From positions 124,001-188,000 of the forward strand of contig NZ_QRGO01000002.1 in assembly GCF_003367195.1 (NCBI RefSeq): a DNA stretch of 64,000 bases. The letters are read 5' to 3'. A program made the translations under genes and the position numbers. Origin of the DNA: Undibacter mobilis. Its GTDB lineage: Bacteria > Pseudomonadota > Alphaproteobacteria > Rhizobiales > Xanthobacteraceae. The notes beneath the pieces were generated by a model. It was not told where the DNA came from. It worked only from the letters and a program-made list of their open reading frames with translations, and ran no database searches. Each line of letters begins with the position of its first letter. The first letter of the stretch is position 1. Shown piece by piece: positions 8,028 through 20,491 of the stretch.

Positions 8028-9670
8028 CCAGACACAATAAATCGATCAACAATCTGCGCGACGCCGTCAACGATCGATTTGGCTTCACTACGTGTGACAG
8101 GCTTTCCCGAATGCACTGCGTCGTTACGGATCTTTGTCCACTCGGAGATACGTCCGAAATTCTCGTGGACAAGTTCCCGCTCTCTTGCAAGATCGACTAG
8201 TTGCCGCACGGACATTGGCCTTCGTACTGCATCGCGCGGAGCCTTGTCTAAGCGACGGCGTAATGTTGTCTCGAGCAGCGTCATCGCTGAAATCACAGCC
8301 GCGCGATATTCTTTAGCTTCAAAAAGGCGTCCCGGCTCTAGGCGTTGCACTAGACCCATTTCGTCCGCCAAGCGTTGCAGGTATATACCGAGCGCCTGCA
8401 CAAACGGACTATCTTCAGCCAGAACCGCAGGCCGCTCAATCACATGGTACCCAAAGGTTGGGATAGGCAACTGAGAGAATTCCGTAACGATCGGGATAAC
8501 CTTCAACGGCCGGCGGTTGGGCCGCTCGCCCGTCTCCTGCGCGCGCGACAAGGCCAAGCCAAGCTCGAATTGCGTGTTAGCTGAAGTAGCATCAACAACC
8601 ATAACCGCAGCACGGTCAATAAGCGTATCGATCTTTGCACTAACGCTATCGCCGAGATTGACGACATCAGCGGCCGTTACAGGAACAAAACCCGCAGCCT
8701 CTGCGAGCGGAAATACATTCTCACGGTAGAATGGGAGCACATCGAGAGGCGTTGCAAATAGACAAAGCCGACTCATAGCATCGCGCGGAAGGAGAAGCTG
8801 CTCTAGCGGACGCTCCTCCGTGGCCTTCAGCGTAGGCCCTGCGTTCTCACGCCGATATTCTCGCAACTCAACAAAGGCCTCGGCAAGCACAGCACCATAC
8901 CGATCACGTGTACCCGGCAGGTTGACTACCTTAACGCCCCGACGCTCAAAGCGAGCTATGTCGCCGGGCTTCGCATTTACCAGGATGGCATACGCCATGC
9001 GCCTAGTTTTGCCCAGGCGGCTCGCTACCACCTGCCAAATCTGCCGGAAGTCAGGGTCTTCTAGACTGTAGCCGACAAAGACAGCCGTTTTTGTAATTAA
9101 CAAACTTGAGAGAAAGGTCGCGATCAGCGGATAGTTCGTAAGAAAGCCGTCATAGTCGGCCTCTGTAACCACAAGTCGCTTGGGGTGGCGCACATCACCA
9201 TGCAGCTTTAACAGAAGCGTCCCGGCCGCTCCGACATTAACGGAGAGCTGATCTTCATCCACCACCGGGTAGACCGTCCGATTGTCCTGCCGTTCCATGT
9301 CATATTGTTTTTCCAGCAAGAAATCGAAATTTGTAGTGCAAACGATATCAAACGGGAGGCTGCAGAACTCCTTGTGTGCAGGACCCGGCTGCACTCGATC
9401 AAGATGCAGCAAGCTCACCAGCCGCTCAATGAGACGGGCGCGTCCAAATTCATGCTCGTAGGCAGAAATGCCATCGAGCACGCTAGTTGGCGAATAGTCC
9501 GCCAGTTCTTCTGCGAAGCTCTTACCGAGTTCCGACCATAGGGGCATCTTTGCAGGCGGCGGCAGCTTCGCGTTAAGCGACATTCCCGCACCGACGACCG
9601 GCAACCACCGGCCATTCACAAGGTCTTCTAAAAGTGGCTTTGGAAAATGAACGAGATACTTGGGCGCCAT
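8024..9670 (-). CDS. SIR2 / deoxyribosyltransferase-like / HEPN three-domain protein, probable defence effector
   Basis: The 548 residues show three parts. Residues 20-270 are SIR2-like: LPVVGAGMS (24-31), CTTNFDFLLEKQ (111-122), the LHGD catalytic-His motif (H157) and FVGYSLEDPDF (198-208). Residues 298-440 resemble nucleoside 2-deoxyribosyltransferase/TIR-like folds, with VVDATSANTQFELGLAL (358-374). Residues 445-545 form a HEPN-like helical domain with WTKIRNDAVHSG, where R515-N-D-A-V-H520 is the R-x4-H ribonuclease motif. SIR2 domains in phage defence degrade NAD+, and HEPN domains cut RNA. A fused sensor-plus-two-effectors protein is inferred. Base composition is visibly less GC-rich than the guaA side, and the gene lies between housekeeping genes, which suggests transfer. 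Confidence 0.75.
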   Translation of the reverse strand: MAPKYLVHFPKPLLEDLVNGRWLPVVGAGMSLNAKLPPPAKMPLWSELGKSFAEELADYSPTSVLDGISAYEHEFGRARLIERLVSLLHLDRVQPGPAHKEFCSLPFDIVCTTNFDFLLEKQYDMERQDNRTVYPVVDEDQLSVNVGAAGTLLLKLHGDVRHPKRLVVTEADYDGFLTNYPLIATFLSSLLITKTAVFVGYSLEDPDFRQIWQVVASRLGKTRRMAYAILVNAKPGDIARFERRGVKVVNLPGTRDRYGAVLAEAFVELREYRRENAGPTLKATEERPLEQLLLPRDAMSRLCLFATPLDVLPFYRENVFPLAEAAGFVPVTAADVVNLGDSVSAKIDTLIDRAAVMVVDATSANTQFELGLALSRAQETGERPNRRPLKVIPIVTEFSQLPIPTFGYHVIERPAVLAEDSPFVQALGIYLQRLADEMGLVQRLEPGRLFEAKEYRAAVISAMTLLETTLRRRLDKAPRDAVRRPMSVRQLVDLARERELVHENFGRISEWTKIRNDAVHSGKPVTRSEAKSIVDGVAQIVDRFIVSG

Positions 9671-9763
9671 GCAACAGCTCGGCTTTTATGAATAGCCACG
9701 AAAGGCCCAATAAGGCGACAAACTCAGATATTAATCAATCTCTCGCGAGCACTTTCCGGTCGC

Positions 9764-11377
9764 CTACTCCCACTCAATCGTGCCCGGCGGCTTGCTGGTC
9801 ACGTCGTAGACGACGCGGTTGACGCCCTTCACCTCGTTGATGATGCGCGTCGCCACCATGCCGAGGAAGCGCATATCGAAGGGATAGAAGTCGGCGGTCA
9901 TGCCGTCGACCGAGGTCACGGCACGCAGGCCAACGACATACTCATAAGTGCGGCCATCGCCCATCACGCCGACGGTCTTCACCGGGAGCAGCACGGCGAA
10001 GGCCTGCCAGATGTCGTCGTACAAACCGCAGCGGCGGATTTCCTCGATATAGATTTCGTCGGCCAGCCGCAGGATATCGAGCTTCTCTTTGGTGATCGCG
10101 CCGGGCACGCGGATGGCGAGCCCCGGCCCCGGGAACGGATGGCGGCCGACGAACATGTCCGGCAGACCCAGCTCGCGACCGAGCGCGCGCACCTCGTCCT
10201 TGAACAGTTCGCGCAAGGGCTCGACCAGCTTCATGTTCATGCGCGCGGGCAGCCCGCCGACATTGTGATGCGACTTGATGGTCACCGACGGCCCGCCGGT
10301 GAACGACACGCTCTCGATCACGTCGGGATAGAGCGTGCCCTGCGCCAGGAAATCCGCGCCGCCGACTTTCTTCGCCTCGGCCTCGAACACATCGATAAAC
10401 AATTTGCCGATGGTCTTGCGCTTGACCTCCGGATCGTCGACGCCCTCAAGCGCCTTGAGGAAGGTGTCGCTCGCGTCCACATGCACCAGCGGAATGTTGT
10501 AGCTGTCGCGGAACATGGCGACGACTTTCTTGGCCTCGGCGAGGCGCATGAGGCCGTGATCGACCAGCACGCAGGTGAGCTGATCGCCGATCGCCTCGTG
10601 CAGCAGCACCGCCGCCACCGCGCTGTCGACGCCGCCGGACAGGCCGCAAATAACGCGGCCCTTGCCGACCTGGGCGCGGATCTTTTCGATCGCCTCTTCG
10701 CGGAAGGCGCGCATGGTCCAGTCGCCGGTGAGGCCGGCGATCTTGCGCACGAAGTTGCGCAGCAGCGCCGCGCCGTGCGGCGTGTGAACCACTTCGGGGT
10801 GGAATTGCATGGCGTAGAAGCGGCGCGCGTCGTCGCCGATGATCGAGATCGGCGAACCGGGCGCCTTGCCGAGCACGCGGAAGCCTTCCGGCAGTTCGGT
10901 GACGCGGTCGCCGTGGCTCATCCAGACCGGGTATTTCTCGCCCTTGACCCAGACGCCTTCGAAGAACGGCGAGTCCGCCGTGATCTCGACTTCGGCGCGG
11001 CCGAATTCGCGGTGGTGACCGGCCTCGACCTTGCCGCCGAGCTGCTGGGCCATCGCCTGCTCGCCGTAGCAGATGCCGAGCACCGGCACGCCGGCCTCGT
11101 AGATCGCCTGCGGCGCCAGCGGCGCGCTGGCATCGAGCACGGAGGCCGGGCCGCCGGACAGGATGACGGCTTTCGGCCGCATGGTGCGGAAAGCCTCTTC
11201 GGCCTTCTGGAACGGCACGATTTCGCTGTAGACGCCCTCCTCGCGCACGCGGCGGGCGATGAGCTGGGTGACCTGCGAGCCGAAATCGACGATCAGGACC
11301 TTGTCATGATCGGCAGATTCATGACCGAGGGTCATGTTGACGGGGCTGGCGGCGGACTTGGGGGCGGCTGGGTTCAT
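9764..11377 (-). CDS. guaA: GMP synthase (glutamine-hydrolysing)
   Basis: Converts XMP to GMP with ATP and glutamine in the cytoplasm. The N-terminal class-I amidotransferase domain has GICYGEQAM (nucleophile Cys) and the QFHPEVVHT His-x-Glu. The synthetase domain has the P-loop [12 protein letters not shown], and [10 protein letters not shown] and the C-terminal [15 protein letters not shown] are canonical. Starting at ATG 11377 gives 537 residues. A further upstream start adds an unlikely 20 residues, and a later ATG (11335) is possible. It is part of a minus-strand purine and housekeeping block with guaB about 6 kb away. Confidence 0.96.
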   Translation of the reverse strand: MNPAAPKSAASPVNMTLGHESADHDKVLIVDFGSQVTQLIARRVREEGVYSEIVPFQKAEEAFRTMRPKAVILSGGPASVLDASAPLAPQAIYEAGVPVLGICYGEQAMAQQLGGKVEAGHHREFGRAEVEITADSPFFEGVWVKGEKYPVWMSHGDRVTELPEGFRVLGKAPGSPISIIGDDARRFYAMQFHPEVVHTPHGAALLRNFVRKIAGLTGDWTMRAFREEAIEKIRAQVGKGRVICGLSGGVDSAVAAVLLHEAIGDQLTCVLVDHGLMRLAEAKKVVAMFRDSYNIPLVHVDASDTFLKALEGVDDPEVKRKTIGKLFIDVFEAEAKKVGGADFLAQGTLYPDVIESVSFTGGPSVTIKSHHNVGGLPARMNMKLVEPLRELFKDEVRALGRELGLPDMFVGRHPFPGPGLAIRVPGAITKEKLDILRLADEIYIEEIRRCGLYDDIWQAFAVLLPVKTVGVMGDGRTYEYVVGLRAVTSVDGMTADFYPFDMRFLGMVATRIINEVKGVNRVVYDVTSKPPGTIEWE

Positions 11378-11466
11378 ACTTTGAAATAAGCAAGTCATGC
11401 CCGCGCCGCAACTGGGCGGCGCGGCCTTCCACGTCAAAACTGAAAAGCCGCCCCGCCGCGTCCGGC

Positions 11467-12387
11467 TCAGTTACCGCTGCGGTCGATCATCCGGCCGACG
11501 AACGGGATCTGGGCGACCCAAGATCCGCTATTAGCGCCGCCATTGGCATATTGAGCCGCCGGAATTGACGCTGGCGGCACCGGACGGTTGGGATCGGCCG
11601 GCGTCGTCCGCTGGACATCGCTGACTGCGACGGCCGGCGGCAGCGGCGCGACGGCACTCTGCGCTATCGGCTGTGCGGCCGGCGCACTGACGCTCCAGTT
11701 CGGCTGAAGCAGGGGTTCCGGCGGCGCCGCCTTGCGCGGCCGCTCGCCGGCATCCGCCGTTTGATCGGTCAGCGCATTTCTCACGGCGTCGAGCCAGCGC
11801 GCATCGGTCATCGGCGCGTCCTGAGCCACCGGCTCGGGCTGGGCCACCACAGCCACCGGCTTCTTGTCGACAATCGTCGGACGCAGCTCCACCTTCGTGG
11901 CTTCCTTTGCGATTTCTTTCGGCGGCTCCTTGGCCGCCTCTTTTATGACGGGCGCTGCTGGCTTCGGCGCAACCTTCGCGGTCGGGGCCACTTGTGCCAC
12001 GCCCTTTTCAGTCGCAAGCAGCGCCTTGAATGCCGCCTGCGCGTCGGGATCGAAGCCGCCGCAGCGCTGCTCGAAGGCTTCGACGTCGCGCTTGACCAGC
12101 ATGCGCCGAGTCGCCGGGTCGACATTCTTGTCGAGCATCGACACGATCGAGGCCCGCAGGTTGGCGCAGCCGGTCTCCGGCGCGTAATTGGTGCGATACA
12201 GGGTGTAGCCGGAGGCGAGCGCCAGCGGCACGCCGATCAAGGTGCTGATCGCCTGGAAGCCTGAGATGAAGCGGGTGAAGTGCGAGCCCGACTTGATCGG
12301 TTGCCCCAGATGGACGGCCCCGACCGGCGCATGATGATCGTCAGCCCGTCCGACGCTGTGAAAAGTGGGCTCACGTCTTGCCGCCAT
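11467..12387 (-). CDS. Unrecognised membrane-anchored Pro/Ala-rich protein
   Basis: Starting at ATG 12387 gives 306 residues: a polar N-terminus, one hydrophobic segment ([21 protein letters not shown]), a small domain with [37 protein letters not shown] (two Cys), then a long Lys/Pro/Ala/Glu linker with repeated [15 protein letters not shown], and a Pro-rich tail ending [17 protein letters not shown]. The plan suggests an inner-membrane protein with a periplasmic stalk. The frame runs further upstream into repeat DNA, which I exclude. It lies between guaA and the RsmB-like gene in the same direction. No family recognised. Confidence 0.65.
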   Translation of the reverse strand: MAARREPTFHSVGRADDHHAPVGAVHLGQPIKSGSHFTRFISGFQAISTLIGVPLALASGYTLYRTNYAPETGCANLRASIVSMLDKNVDPATRRMLVKRDVEAFEQRCGGFDPDAQAAFKALLATEKGVAQVAPTAKVAPKPAAPVIKEAAKEPPKEIAKEATKVELRPTIVDKKPVAVVAQPEPVAQDAPMTDARWLDAVRNALTDQTADAGERPRKAAPPEPLLQPNWSVSAPAAQPIAQSAVAPLPPAVAVSDVQRTTPADPNRPVPPASIPAAQYANGGANSGSWVAQIPFVGRMIDRSGN

Positions 12388-12503
12388 GGTCACGTCTAAT
12401 CCCCGCCGATATGCCTGTGATCGGTTCCGACCACACAGAATCTTCCCGAGGTTTTTTGGCCGGGATTGCGGCGCAATCGAGGAATTCCCCAAACATGACC
12501 TTC

Positions 12504-12600
12504 GGTCATGAATTCCGGAAACACGGCCTCCGGCCATGAATTCCGGAAATACACCCCCGGTCATTTCCCGAAACACGCCCCGCGGTCACGAATGGCGGAG
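12504..12600. repeat. Imperfect tandem repeats, about 26-28 bp, four units
   Basis: Units begin GGTCATGAATTCCGGAAACA (12504), GGCCATGAATTCCGGAAATA (12532), GGTCATTTCCCGAAACACGC (12559) and GGTCACGAATGGCGGAGCAC (12584). The first two are nearly identical and the later two decay. The last unit runs into the 3' end of the RsmB-like gene. A partial unit (GGAATTCCCCAAACATGACC) precedes them at 12481. There are no spacers, so this is not CRISPR. Confidence 0.7.
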
Positions 12601-13854
12601 CACCGAAACGAAAAAGCCGTCGGTCCCGGTCGTCTGCGGCGTCAGCAGCACGCCCTCGGCCGAGCGCCGCGCGCCGGGGACAACGCCCTCGCCCGGTGCC
12701 GCGGCAGTAAAATCCGTATGCCGGGCCAGGAAGCCGCGCACCTGGGCGCCATTCTCGGCATCGAGCAGCGAACAGGTGATGTAGACGATCCGCCCGCCCG
12801 GCTTGAGAAATCCGACCGCGCGATCGAGGATATCGGCCTGTTCCTTCACCCGCTGTTCGAGCGCGCCGGGCCGCATCCGCCACTTGGCGTCCGGATTGCG
12901 CCGCCAGGCGCCGGTTCCGGTGCAGGGCGCGTCGATCAGTACCAGGTCCATGCGGCCCTGGAGGTCGTCGATCTCGGTGTGAACCGACTTCGGTGTCCTG
13001 ACCTGCACATTCCGGGCCCCCGAGCGCGTCAGCCGCTCATGAATGGGCGCCAGCCGCCTTTTGTCGTCGTCGGTGGCAAAGAGCTGGCCCTTGTTCTCCA
13101 TCATCGCCGCCAGCGCCAAAGTCTTGCCGCCGGCGCCGGCGCACAAATCGAGCGCCTGCTCGCCGGGCTTGGCGCCCGAGAACAAGGCGGCAAGCTGCGA
13201 GCCTTCGTCCTGCACCTCGACGAAACCTTTGATGAAAGCCGGCTCGGCATGGATCGGCGGCGCCTTGGCGTCGGCTGCCAGCGCGATGCGCAACCCCCAG
13301 GGCGACCACGGCGTCACTTCGGGCTTGAGATCGGCCAGCATCGCCGCCGCTTTTTCGCGGTCCGCTTTCAGCGTATTGACGCGCAGATCGAGCGGCGCGC
13401 GCGAGGCCAAGGCCGCGCCCTCTTCCGCCCGCTGATCGCCAAAGCTCTGCGCGAAGGCGTCATCGAGCCAGTCGGGATAGTCGCCCGCGATATGAGCCGG
13501 GGCGCCGTCGAGGCTTGCGCCATCGAGCCGCGCGCGCTCGTCGTCGCTGAGCGCCGCCGGCGCATATTGCCCGCCGCTCGCCAGCCTGGCGATGGCCTCA
13601 CCGTCCAGCCCGCGCTCGCGCTTGAGCATGCCGAGCACGACCGCGCGCGGCGTGTCCGCACCCATCAGATACGCACTCGAAGCCTTGCGGCGCAGCGCGT
13701 CGTATACGAGCCCGCCGATCGCCGCGCGGTCGCCCGAGCCGGCGAAGCGATGTGCCTGGCCCCAGCCTTTCAGCGCATCCGGCGCCGGGCGCCGTTCGCT
13801 GATGATGGATGTCAAAATCTCGATGGCGGCCTCAAGCCGCGCCGAAGGGGTCAT
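12586..13854 (-). CDS. RsmB/NOP-family RNA cytosine-C5 methyltransferase
   Basis: The 422-residue protein has an N-terminal NusB-like helical region (LEAAIEILTSII...RRPAPDALKGWGQAHRFAGSGDR) and a SAM-dependent methyltransferase domain: VQDEGSQLAALFSGAKPGEQALDLCAGAGGKTLA in separate motifs, IDAPCTGTGAWRRNPDAKWR (motif IV with one catalytic Cys) and YITCSLLDAENG (motif VI with the second Cys). The start ATG overlaps the stop of the MAPEG gene as ATGA. Probable target is 16S rRNA (RsmB type), but this lineage has several paralogues, so the exact position is not claimed. Confidence 0.9.
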   Translation of the reverse strand: MTPSARLEAAIEILTSIISERRPAPDALKGWGQAHRFAGSGDRAAIGGLVYDALRRKASSAYLMGADTPRAVVLGMLKRERGLDGEAIARLASGGQYAPAALSDDERARLDGASLDGAPAHIAGDYPDWLDDAFAQSFGDQRAEEGAALASRAPLDLRVNTLKADREKAAAMLADLKPEVTPWSPWGLRIALAADAKAPPIHAEPAFIKGFVEVQDEGSQLAALFSGAKPGEQALDLCAGAGGKTLALAAMMENKGQLFATDDDKRRLAPIHERLTRSGARNVQVRTPKSVHTEIDDLQGRMDLVLIDAPCTGTGAWRRNPDAKWRMRPGALEQRVKEQADILDRAVGFLKPGGRIVYITCSLLDAENGAQVRGFLARHTDFTAAAPGEGVVPGARRSAEGVLLTPQTTGTDGFFVSVLRHS

Positions 13855-14282
13855 GCTGTCGCCAGAAGAATGCGAACGGCGAAGATCACCCACATGGCCA
13901 GCAGAATGAACACGCCCGCCGCGAAGGCGTTGAAGCGGTGGCGCATATAGTTGGTGGTGGTGTGAACATAAGCATGCGCCAGACGGGACACAACGAACAG
14001 CCAGGCCATCACCACAAACAGCAGATCGGCCTGCCGCGTAGCAATGGCGAGCAGCGTCAAAACATAGAACAGAACCGGCAGCTGAAGCTGGCTGTGATAG
14101 TTGTTGGAAACCTGCTGCGCGTGCGTCGGCCATGCGGTCTGGCCGAGCGCCACGTCGCCCATTTTGACTTGACCCGCCTTGAGCGCACCGATGCGCGAGC
14201 GCGCCATCCAGAACAGAATGACGAAGGTCAGCGCCACCTGAATGAATAGCGGCAGCAGGATCATCTTGATCGACATGGGCAT
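13851..14282 (-). CDS. MAPEG-family membrane protein
   Basis: The 143-residue protein has four hydrophobic segments and the MAPEG landmarks: NNYHSQLQLPVLFYVL after the first loop, and RLAHAYVHTTTNYMRHRFNAFAAG before the last helix. This family includes glutathione-dependent membrane enzymes, but bacterial members mostly lack a known reaction. I chose ATG 14282 with GGAG just upstream. The next Met, two codons on (14276), is equally spaced and also possible. It is translationally coupled to the downstream RsmB-like gene through ATGA. Confidence 0.85.
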   Translation of the reverse strand: MPMSIKMILLPLFIQVALTFVILFWMARSRIGALKAGQVKMGDVALGQTAWPTHAQQVSNNYHSQLQLPVLFYVLTLLAIATRQADLLFVVMAWLFVVSRLAHAYVHTTTNYMRHRFNAFAAGVFILLAMWVIFAVRILLATA

Positions 14283-14474
14283 TTCACTCCAATAGCGCGC
14301 TTGCGTTAGGCTGAACCGCGCTCGCTGGCAAGCGACAATGACCTCAGCGTCAGTACATCTACATGCTAGGGCAGAAGACGCGAATTCCGTTGCGGCCAAA
14401 TCTCGGCAGGCTGACAATACTGCAAGTCACGACTCCGCAACGAGCGACGTTGCCCACGTGACACATCCGGCACC

Positions 14475-14512
14475 TTGCATTTTTCCATATCTCCATTATA
14501 CTGGAGATATGG
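14475..14512 (+). promoter_or_regulatory. arsR promoter and ArsR operator, leaderless layout
   Basis: TTGCAT (14475-14480), 16 bp, then TATACT (14497-14502) makes a sigma-70-type promoter whose expected start falls at base 14509, the A of the arsR ATG. A perfect 11-bp inverted repeat, CCATATCTCCA (14485-14495) and TGGAGATATGG (14502-14512), brackets the -10 box and the start codon. It is the obvious operator for autorepression by ArsR, released by As(III). Confidence 0.75.
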
Positions 14513-14871
14513 AAAAGATACAGGTCGTTACTGGCTTGTCGGCTCTCGCACAGGGTTCCCGGCTCGATATTTTCCGGCTGCTCGTGCAGGCTGGCGTCGA
14601 AGGGCGCCCAGTCGGTCATATCGGCGAGAAGCTCGGCCTCCCCTCGGCAACGTTGTCGTTTCACTTGAATCAGCTCAAGCAGGCCGGTCTCGTTACCTTC
14701 CGCCGTGATGGACGGTCGTTGATCTATACGGCGAACTTCGCGGCCATGAGCGAACTGCTGGCTTATCTCACAGAGAATTGCTGCGGTGGAGAGACCAGCG
14801 CGTGCGCAATTGAGCCCGCCGCCGTGAAATCATCGGCCCCCGCCTGGAGCAAGCGAAGGCCGCGGGCATGA
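14509..14871 (+). CDS. arsR: ArsR-family arsenic-responsive repressor
   Basis: A 120-residue winged-helix repressor: LSALAQGSRLDIFRLLVQAG (helices 1-2), LGLPSATLSFHLNQLKQAGLV (recognition helix) and RRDGRSLIYTANF (wing). The classical CVCDL metal site in helix 3 is absent. Instead a C-terminal CC-x6-C cluster (C91, C92, C99) is present, resembling the Acidithiobacillus-type ArsR site. It should bind the palindrome over its own start and release on As(III). The ATG has only a 2-base gap to GGAG, but a promoter places transcription at the ATG itself, so the mRNA is probably leaderless. Its stop overlaps the arsC start (ATGA). Confidence 0.9.
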   Translation: MEKIQVVTGLSALAQGSRLDIFRLLVQAGVEGRPVGHIGEKLGLPSATLSFHLNQLKQAGLVTFRRDGRSLIYTANFAAMSELLAYLTENCCGGETSACAIEPAAVKSSAPAWSKRRPRA

Positions 14872-15302
14872 GCACGGACGACACCGACGTCATCATCTAT
14901 CACAACCCCGATTGCGGGACGTCGCGCAACGCGCTGGCCATGATCCGAAATTCCGGGCTTGAACCGCATGTCATCGAGTATCTCAAAACTCCGCCTTCGC
15001 GTGCTCTGTTGCAGAATCTCATCGAGAGGATGGGTGCTTCCGTTCGGGACATCCTGCGCCAGAAAGGCACGCCCTACGCGGAACTCGGCCTCGGCGCTCC
15101 CGAACTGACCGACGACCAGTTGCTCGATGCCATAGAGAGCCATCCGATCCTGATCAATCGACCCATCGTGGTCACACCGAAGGGCGTGAAACTGTGCCGT
15201 CCCTCTCAAACCGTCCTTGACCTGCTGCCGCCCCAGAGAAGCGCCTTCGCCAAGGAAGACGGCGAGCGCGTAATCGACGCCACGGGCAACAGGCTCATCT
15301 AA
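14868..15302 (+). CDS. arsC: Arsenate reductase ArsC (glutaredoxin-dependent type)
   Basis: Reduces arsenate to arsenite in the cytoplasm, using glutathione and glutaredoxin. IIYHNPDCGTSRNAL holds the catalytic Cys, and the arginines that hold the oxyanion are seen in PILINRPIVVTPKGVKLCRP. The 144-residue length fits the E. coli plasmid ArsC type, not the low-molecular-weight phosphatase type. It overlaps arsR by 4 bases and sits 18 bases ahead of the arsenite exporter gene, so arsenate is reduced and then pumped out by products of one mRNA. Confidence 0.95.
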   Translation: MSTDDTDVIIYHNPDCGTSRNALAMIRNSGLEPHVIEYLKTPPSRALLQNLIERMGASVRDILRQKGTPYAELGLGAPELTDDQLLDAIESHPILINRPIVVTPKGVKLCRPSQTVLDLLPPQRSAFAKEDGERVIDATGNRLI

Positions 15303-15320
15303 GATCGTAGGGAATTTCGA

Positions 15321-16412
15321 ATGTCCAACATGCAGCAGCCGGCGCGCCGTCTGTCCTTCCTCGACCGCTATCTGACCGTCTGGATATTCGCGGCGATGGC
15401 GTTTGGAATATTCCTCGGAACCACGTTCGCCGGTCTTCCCGTGGCGCTCGATGCAATGTCGGTCGGCACGACGAACCTCCCGATCGCCGTCGGCCTGATC
15501 CTGATGATGTACCCGCCCCTCGCCAAAGTCAGATACGAGGAACTGCATCGCGTCTTCGCCGACAAGCGCGTGCTGGTTCTTTCGCTGGTGCAGAACTGGA
15601 TCACCGGGCCGGTACTCATGTTTGCGCTGGCCGTAATTTTCCTGCGCGATCACCCCGAGTACATGACTGGCGTGATCCTGATCGGTCTTGCCCGCTGCAT
15701 CGCGATGGTGCTGGTCTGGAATCAGTTGGCGGAAGGCGACAATCAGTATGTCGCCGGTCTGGTGGCTTTCAATTCGATCTTCCAGATTCTGTTCTTTTCG
15801 ACCTACGCTTGGTTCTTTCTGTCGGTCCTGCCCCCTTTGTTCGGGCTGGAAGGTAGCGTGGTCGATGTCGGATTCTGGACTATCACCGAGGCGGTTCTGA
15901 TCTATCTCGGCATTCCGTTCGCGGCGGGCTATCTTACCCGTCATATCCTGATCGCGCGAAAAGGCGCGGAGTGGTACCGCGACGTCTTCCTCCCCAAGAT
16001 CAGTCCGATCACCCTGGTCGCGCTGCTCTTCACGATCGCCGCCATGTTCAGCCTCAAAGGCGGCGACGTAGTGCGGCTGCCATTCGACGCGCTCCTGATC
16101 GCGGTGCCGCTGGTGATCTACTTCGTCGTCCAGTTCCTGGTCAGCTTCGCCATGGGCAAGTTGATCGCGGCGGACTATCCGCGCACGACCGCAGTCGCCT
16201 TCACGGCAGCCGGCAATAATTTCGAACTGGCCATCGCCGTCGCGATCGCGGCCTTTGGGCTTGCTTCGCCGGTGGCTTTCGCCGCGGTCATCGGGCCGCT
16301 CGTCGAAGTCCCGGTTCTCATTTTGCTGGTGCACGTCGCGCTCTGGCTCAGCAGCCGATATTTCCGCGGCTCGTCACCGGACGTCGCGCCGGTGACGGCC
16401 AGCCGGCCTTAG
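15321..16412 (+). CDS. acr3: Arsenite efflux permease, ACR3 family
   Basis: A 363-residue, ten-segment inner-membrane protein: [21 protein letters not shown] at the N-terminus, [19 protein letters not shown] in the fourth helix with the conserved Cys for As(III), and [20 protein letters not shown] with the conserved Glu. These are ACR3 (Arr) landmarks, not ArsB ones. GGGAA lies 7 bases before the ATG. Third gene of the ars operon; moves As(OH)3 or arsenite out of the cell using the proton gradient. Confidence 0.95.
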   Translation: MSNMQQPARRLSFLDRYLTVWIFAAMAFGIFLGTTFAGLPVALDAMSVGTTNLPIAVGLILMMYPPLAKVRYEELHRVFADKRVLVLSLVQNWITGPVLMFALAVIFLRDHPEYMTGVILIGLARCIAMVLVWNQLAEGDNQYVAGLVAFNSIFQILFFSTYAWFFLSVLPPLFGLEGSVVDVGFWTITEAVLIYLGIPFAAGYLTRHILIARKGAEWYRDVFLPKISPITLVALLFTIAAMFSLKGGDVVRLPFDALLIAVPLVIYFVVQFLVSFAMGKLIAADYPRTTAVAFTAAGNNFELAIAVAIAAFGLASPVAFAAVIGPLVEVPVLILLVHVALWLSSRYFRGSSPDVAPVTASRP

Positions 16413-16422
16413 GAACGTCATC

Positions 16423-17178
16423 ATGCGTTTGCGTACCCTACCCGACCCGGACTTTCTGCCGGCGCTCGACAAACGCTTTGTCGTGGAGCGTCCCGGACTC
16501 GGACTTGGACCGGAGGAGCCCAAGCCGCGCATCCTGATGCTCTATGGATCGCTGCGGCCGCGCTCCTACTCCCGACTCGCCACCGAGGAAGCTGCGCGGC
16601 TGTTGCGCCTGTTCGGCGCCGAGGTCCGCATCTTTGACCCCTCGGAGATGCCGTTTCCGGACCAGATCGATGGCGACGACCACCCGGCGATCCATGAATT
16701 GCGCGAGCACGCCATGTGGTCCGAAGGCATGGTCTGGTGCAGCCCCGAGCGGCACGGAACGATCACGGGTCTCATGAAAGCCCAGATCGACAACCTGCCG
16801 CTCAACATGGGCGGCATGCGCCCGACCCAGGGACGCACCCTTGCGGTGATGCAGGTGTCGGGCGGCTCGCAGAGCTTTAACGCAGTCAATACGCTGCGGC
16901 TTCTGGGCCGCTGGATGAGGATGATCACGATCCCCAACCAGTCCAGCGTTGCCCAAGCCTATCGGGAGTTCGACGAGGGTGGGCGGATGAAGCCGTCGAG
17001 CTATTACGAGCGTATCGTGGACGTGATGGAGGAACTGGTCCGCTTCACCGTCCTCACCCGCCCTCACGCGGCGCATCTCGTCGACCGTTATTCGGAACGG
17101 AAGGCGGCCGGCAAAGCAATAGACCCGGCGACCGATCACTCGGCTGTTGCGATCGCGCCTCAGAAGCGCTCCGCGTGA
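16423..17178 (+). CDS. arsH: ArsH NADPH-dependent FMN reductase
   Basis: A 251-residue flavodoxin-like protein with [22 protein letters not shown] (FMN phosphate loop), [20 protein letters not shown] and [24 protein letters not shown], which are diagnostic of ArsH. Characterised members reduce quinones or oxidise trivalent methyl- and phenyl-arsenicals, protecting from organoarsenicals and redox stress. Last gene of the operon, 10 bases after acr3. Confidence 0.95.
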   Translation: MRLRTLPDPDFLPALDKRFVVERPGLGLGPEEPKPRILMLYGSLRPRSYSRLATEEAARLLRLFGAEVRIFDPSEMPFPDQIDGDDHPAIHELREHAMWSEGMVWCSPERHGTITGLMKAQIDNLPLNMGGMRPTQGRTLAVMQVSGGSQSFNAVNTLRLLGRWMRMITIPNQSSVAQAYREFDEGGRMKPSSYYERIVDVMEELVRFTVLTRPHAAHLVDRYSERKAAGKAIDPATDHSAVAIAPQKRSA

Positions 17179-17258
17179 GAGACACCGACCGGCGCGCCTG
17201 ATCCGTTCGTGAGGGCGTGCTCACACGCGACAGCAGGCGGCTACACTGCGCTTTGTTA

Positions 17259-20477
<3,219 letters not shown>

Positions 20478-20491
20478 TTCAAATTTTAGAC

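Noticed and set aside
12504-12600. Possible CRISPR array
   Set aside because: Units follow each other without unique spacers and degrade steadily; no cas gene nearby.
12508-13950. Plus-strand 480-residue frame opposite the RsmB-like gene
   Set aside because: Arg/Ala/His-rich, no motif, antisense to a methyltransferase with all motifs. High-GC DNA commonly keeps the opposite strand open.
14763-16334. Minus-strand 523-residue frame opposite arsC and acr3
   Set aside because: Charged, low-complexity antisense reading of clear ars genes.
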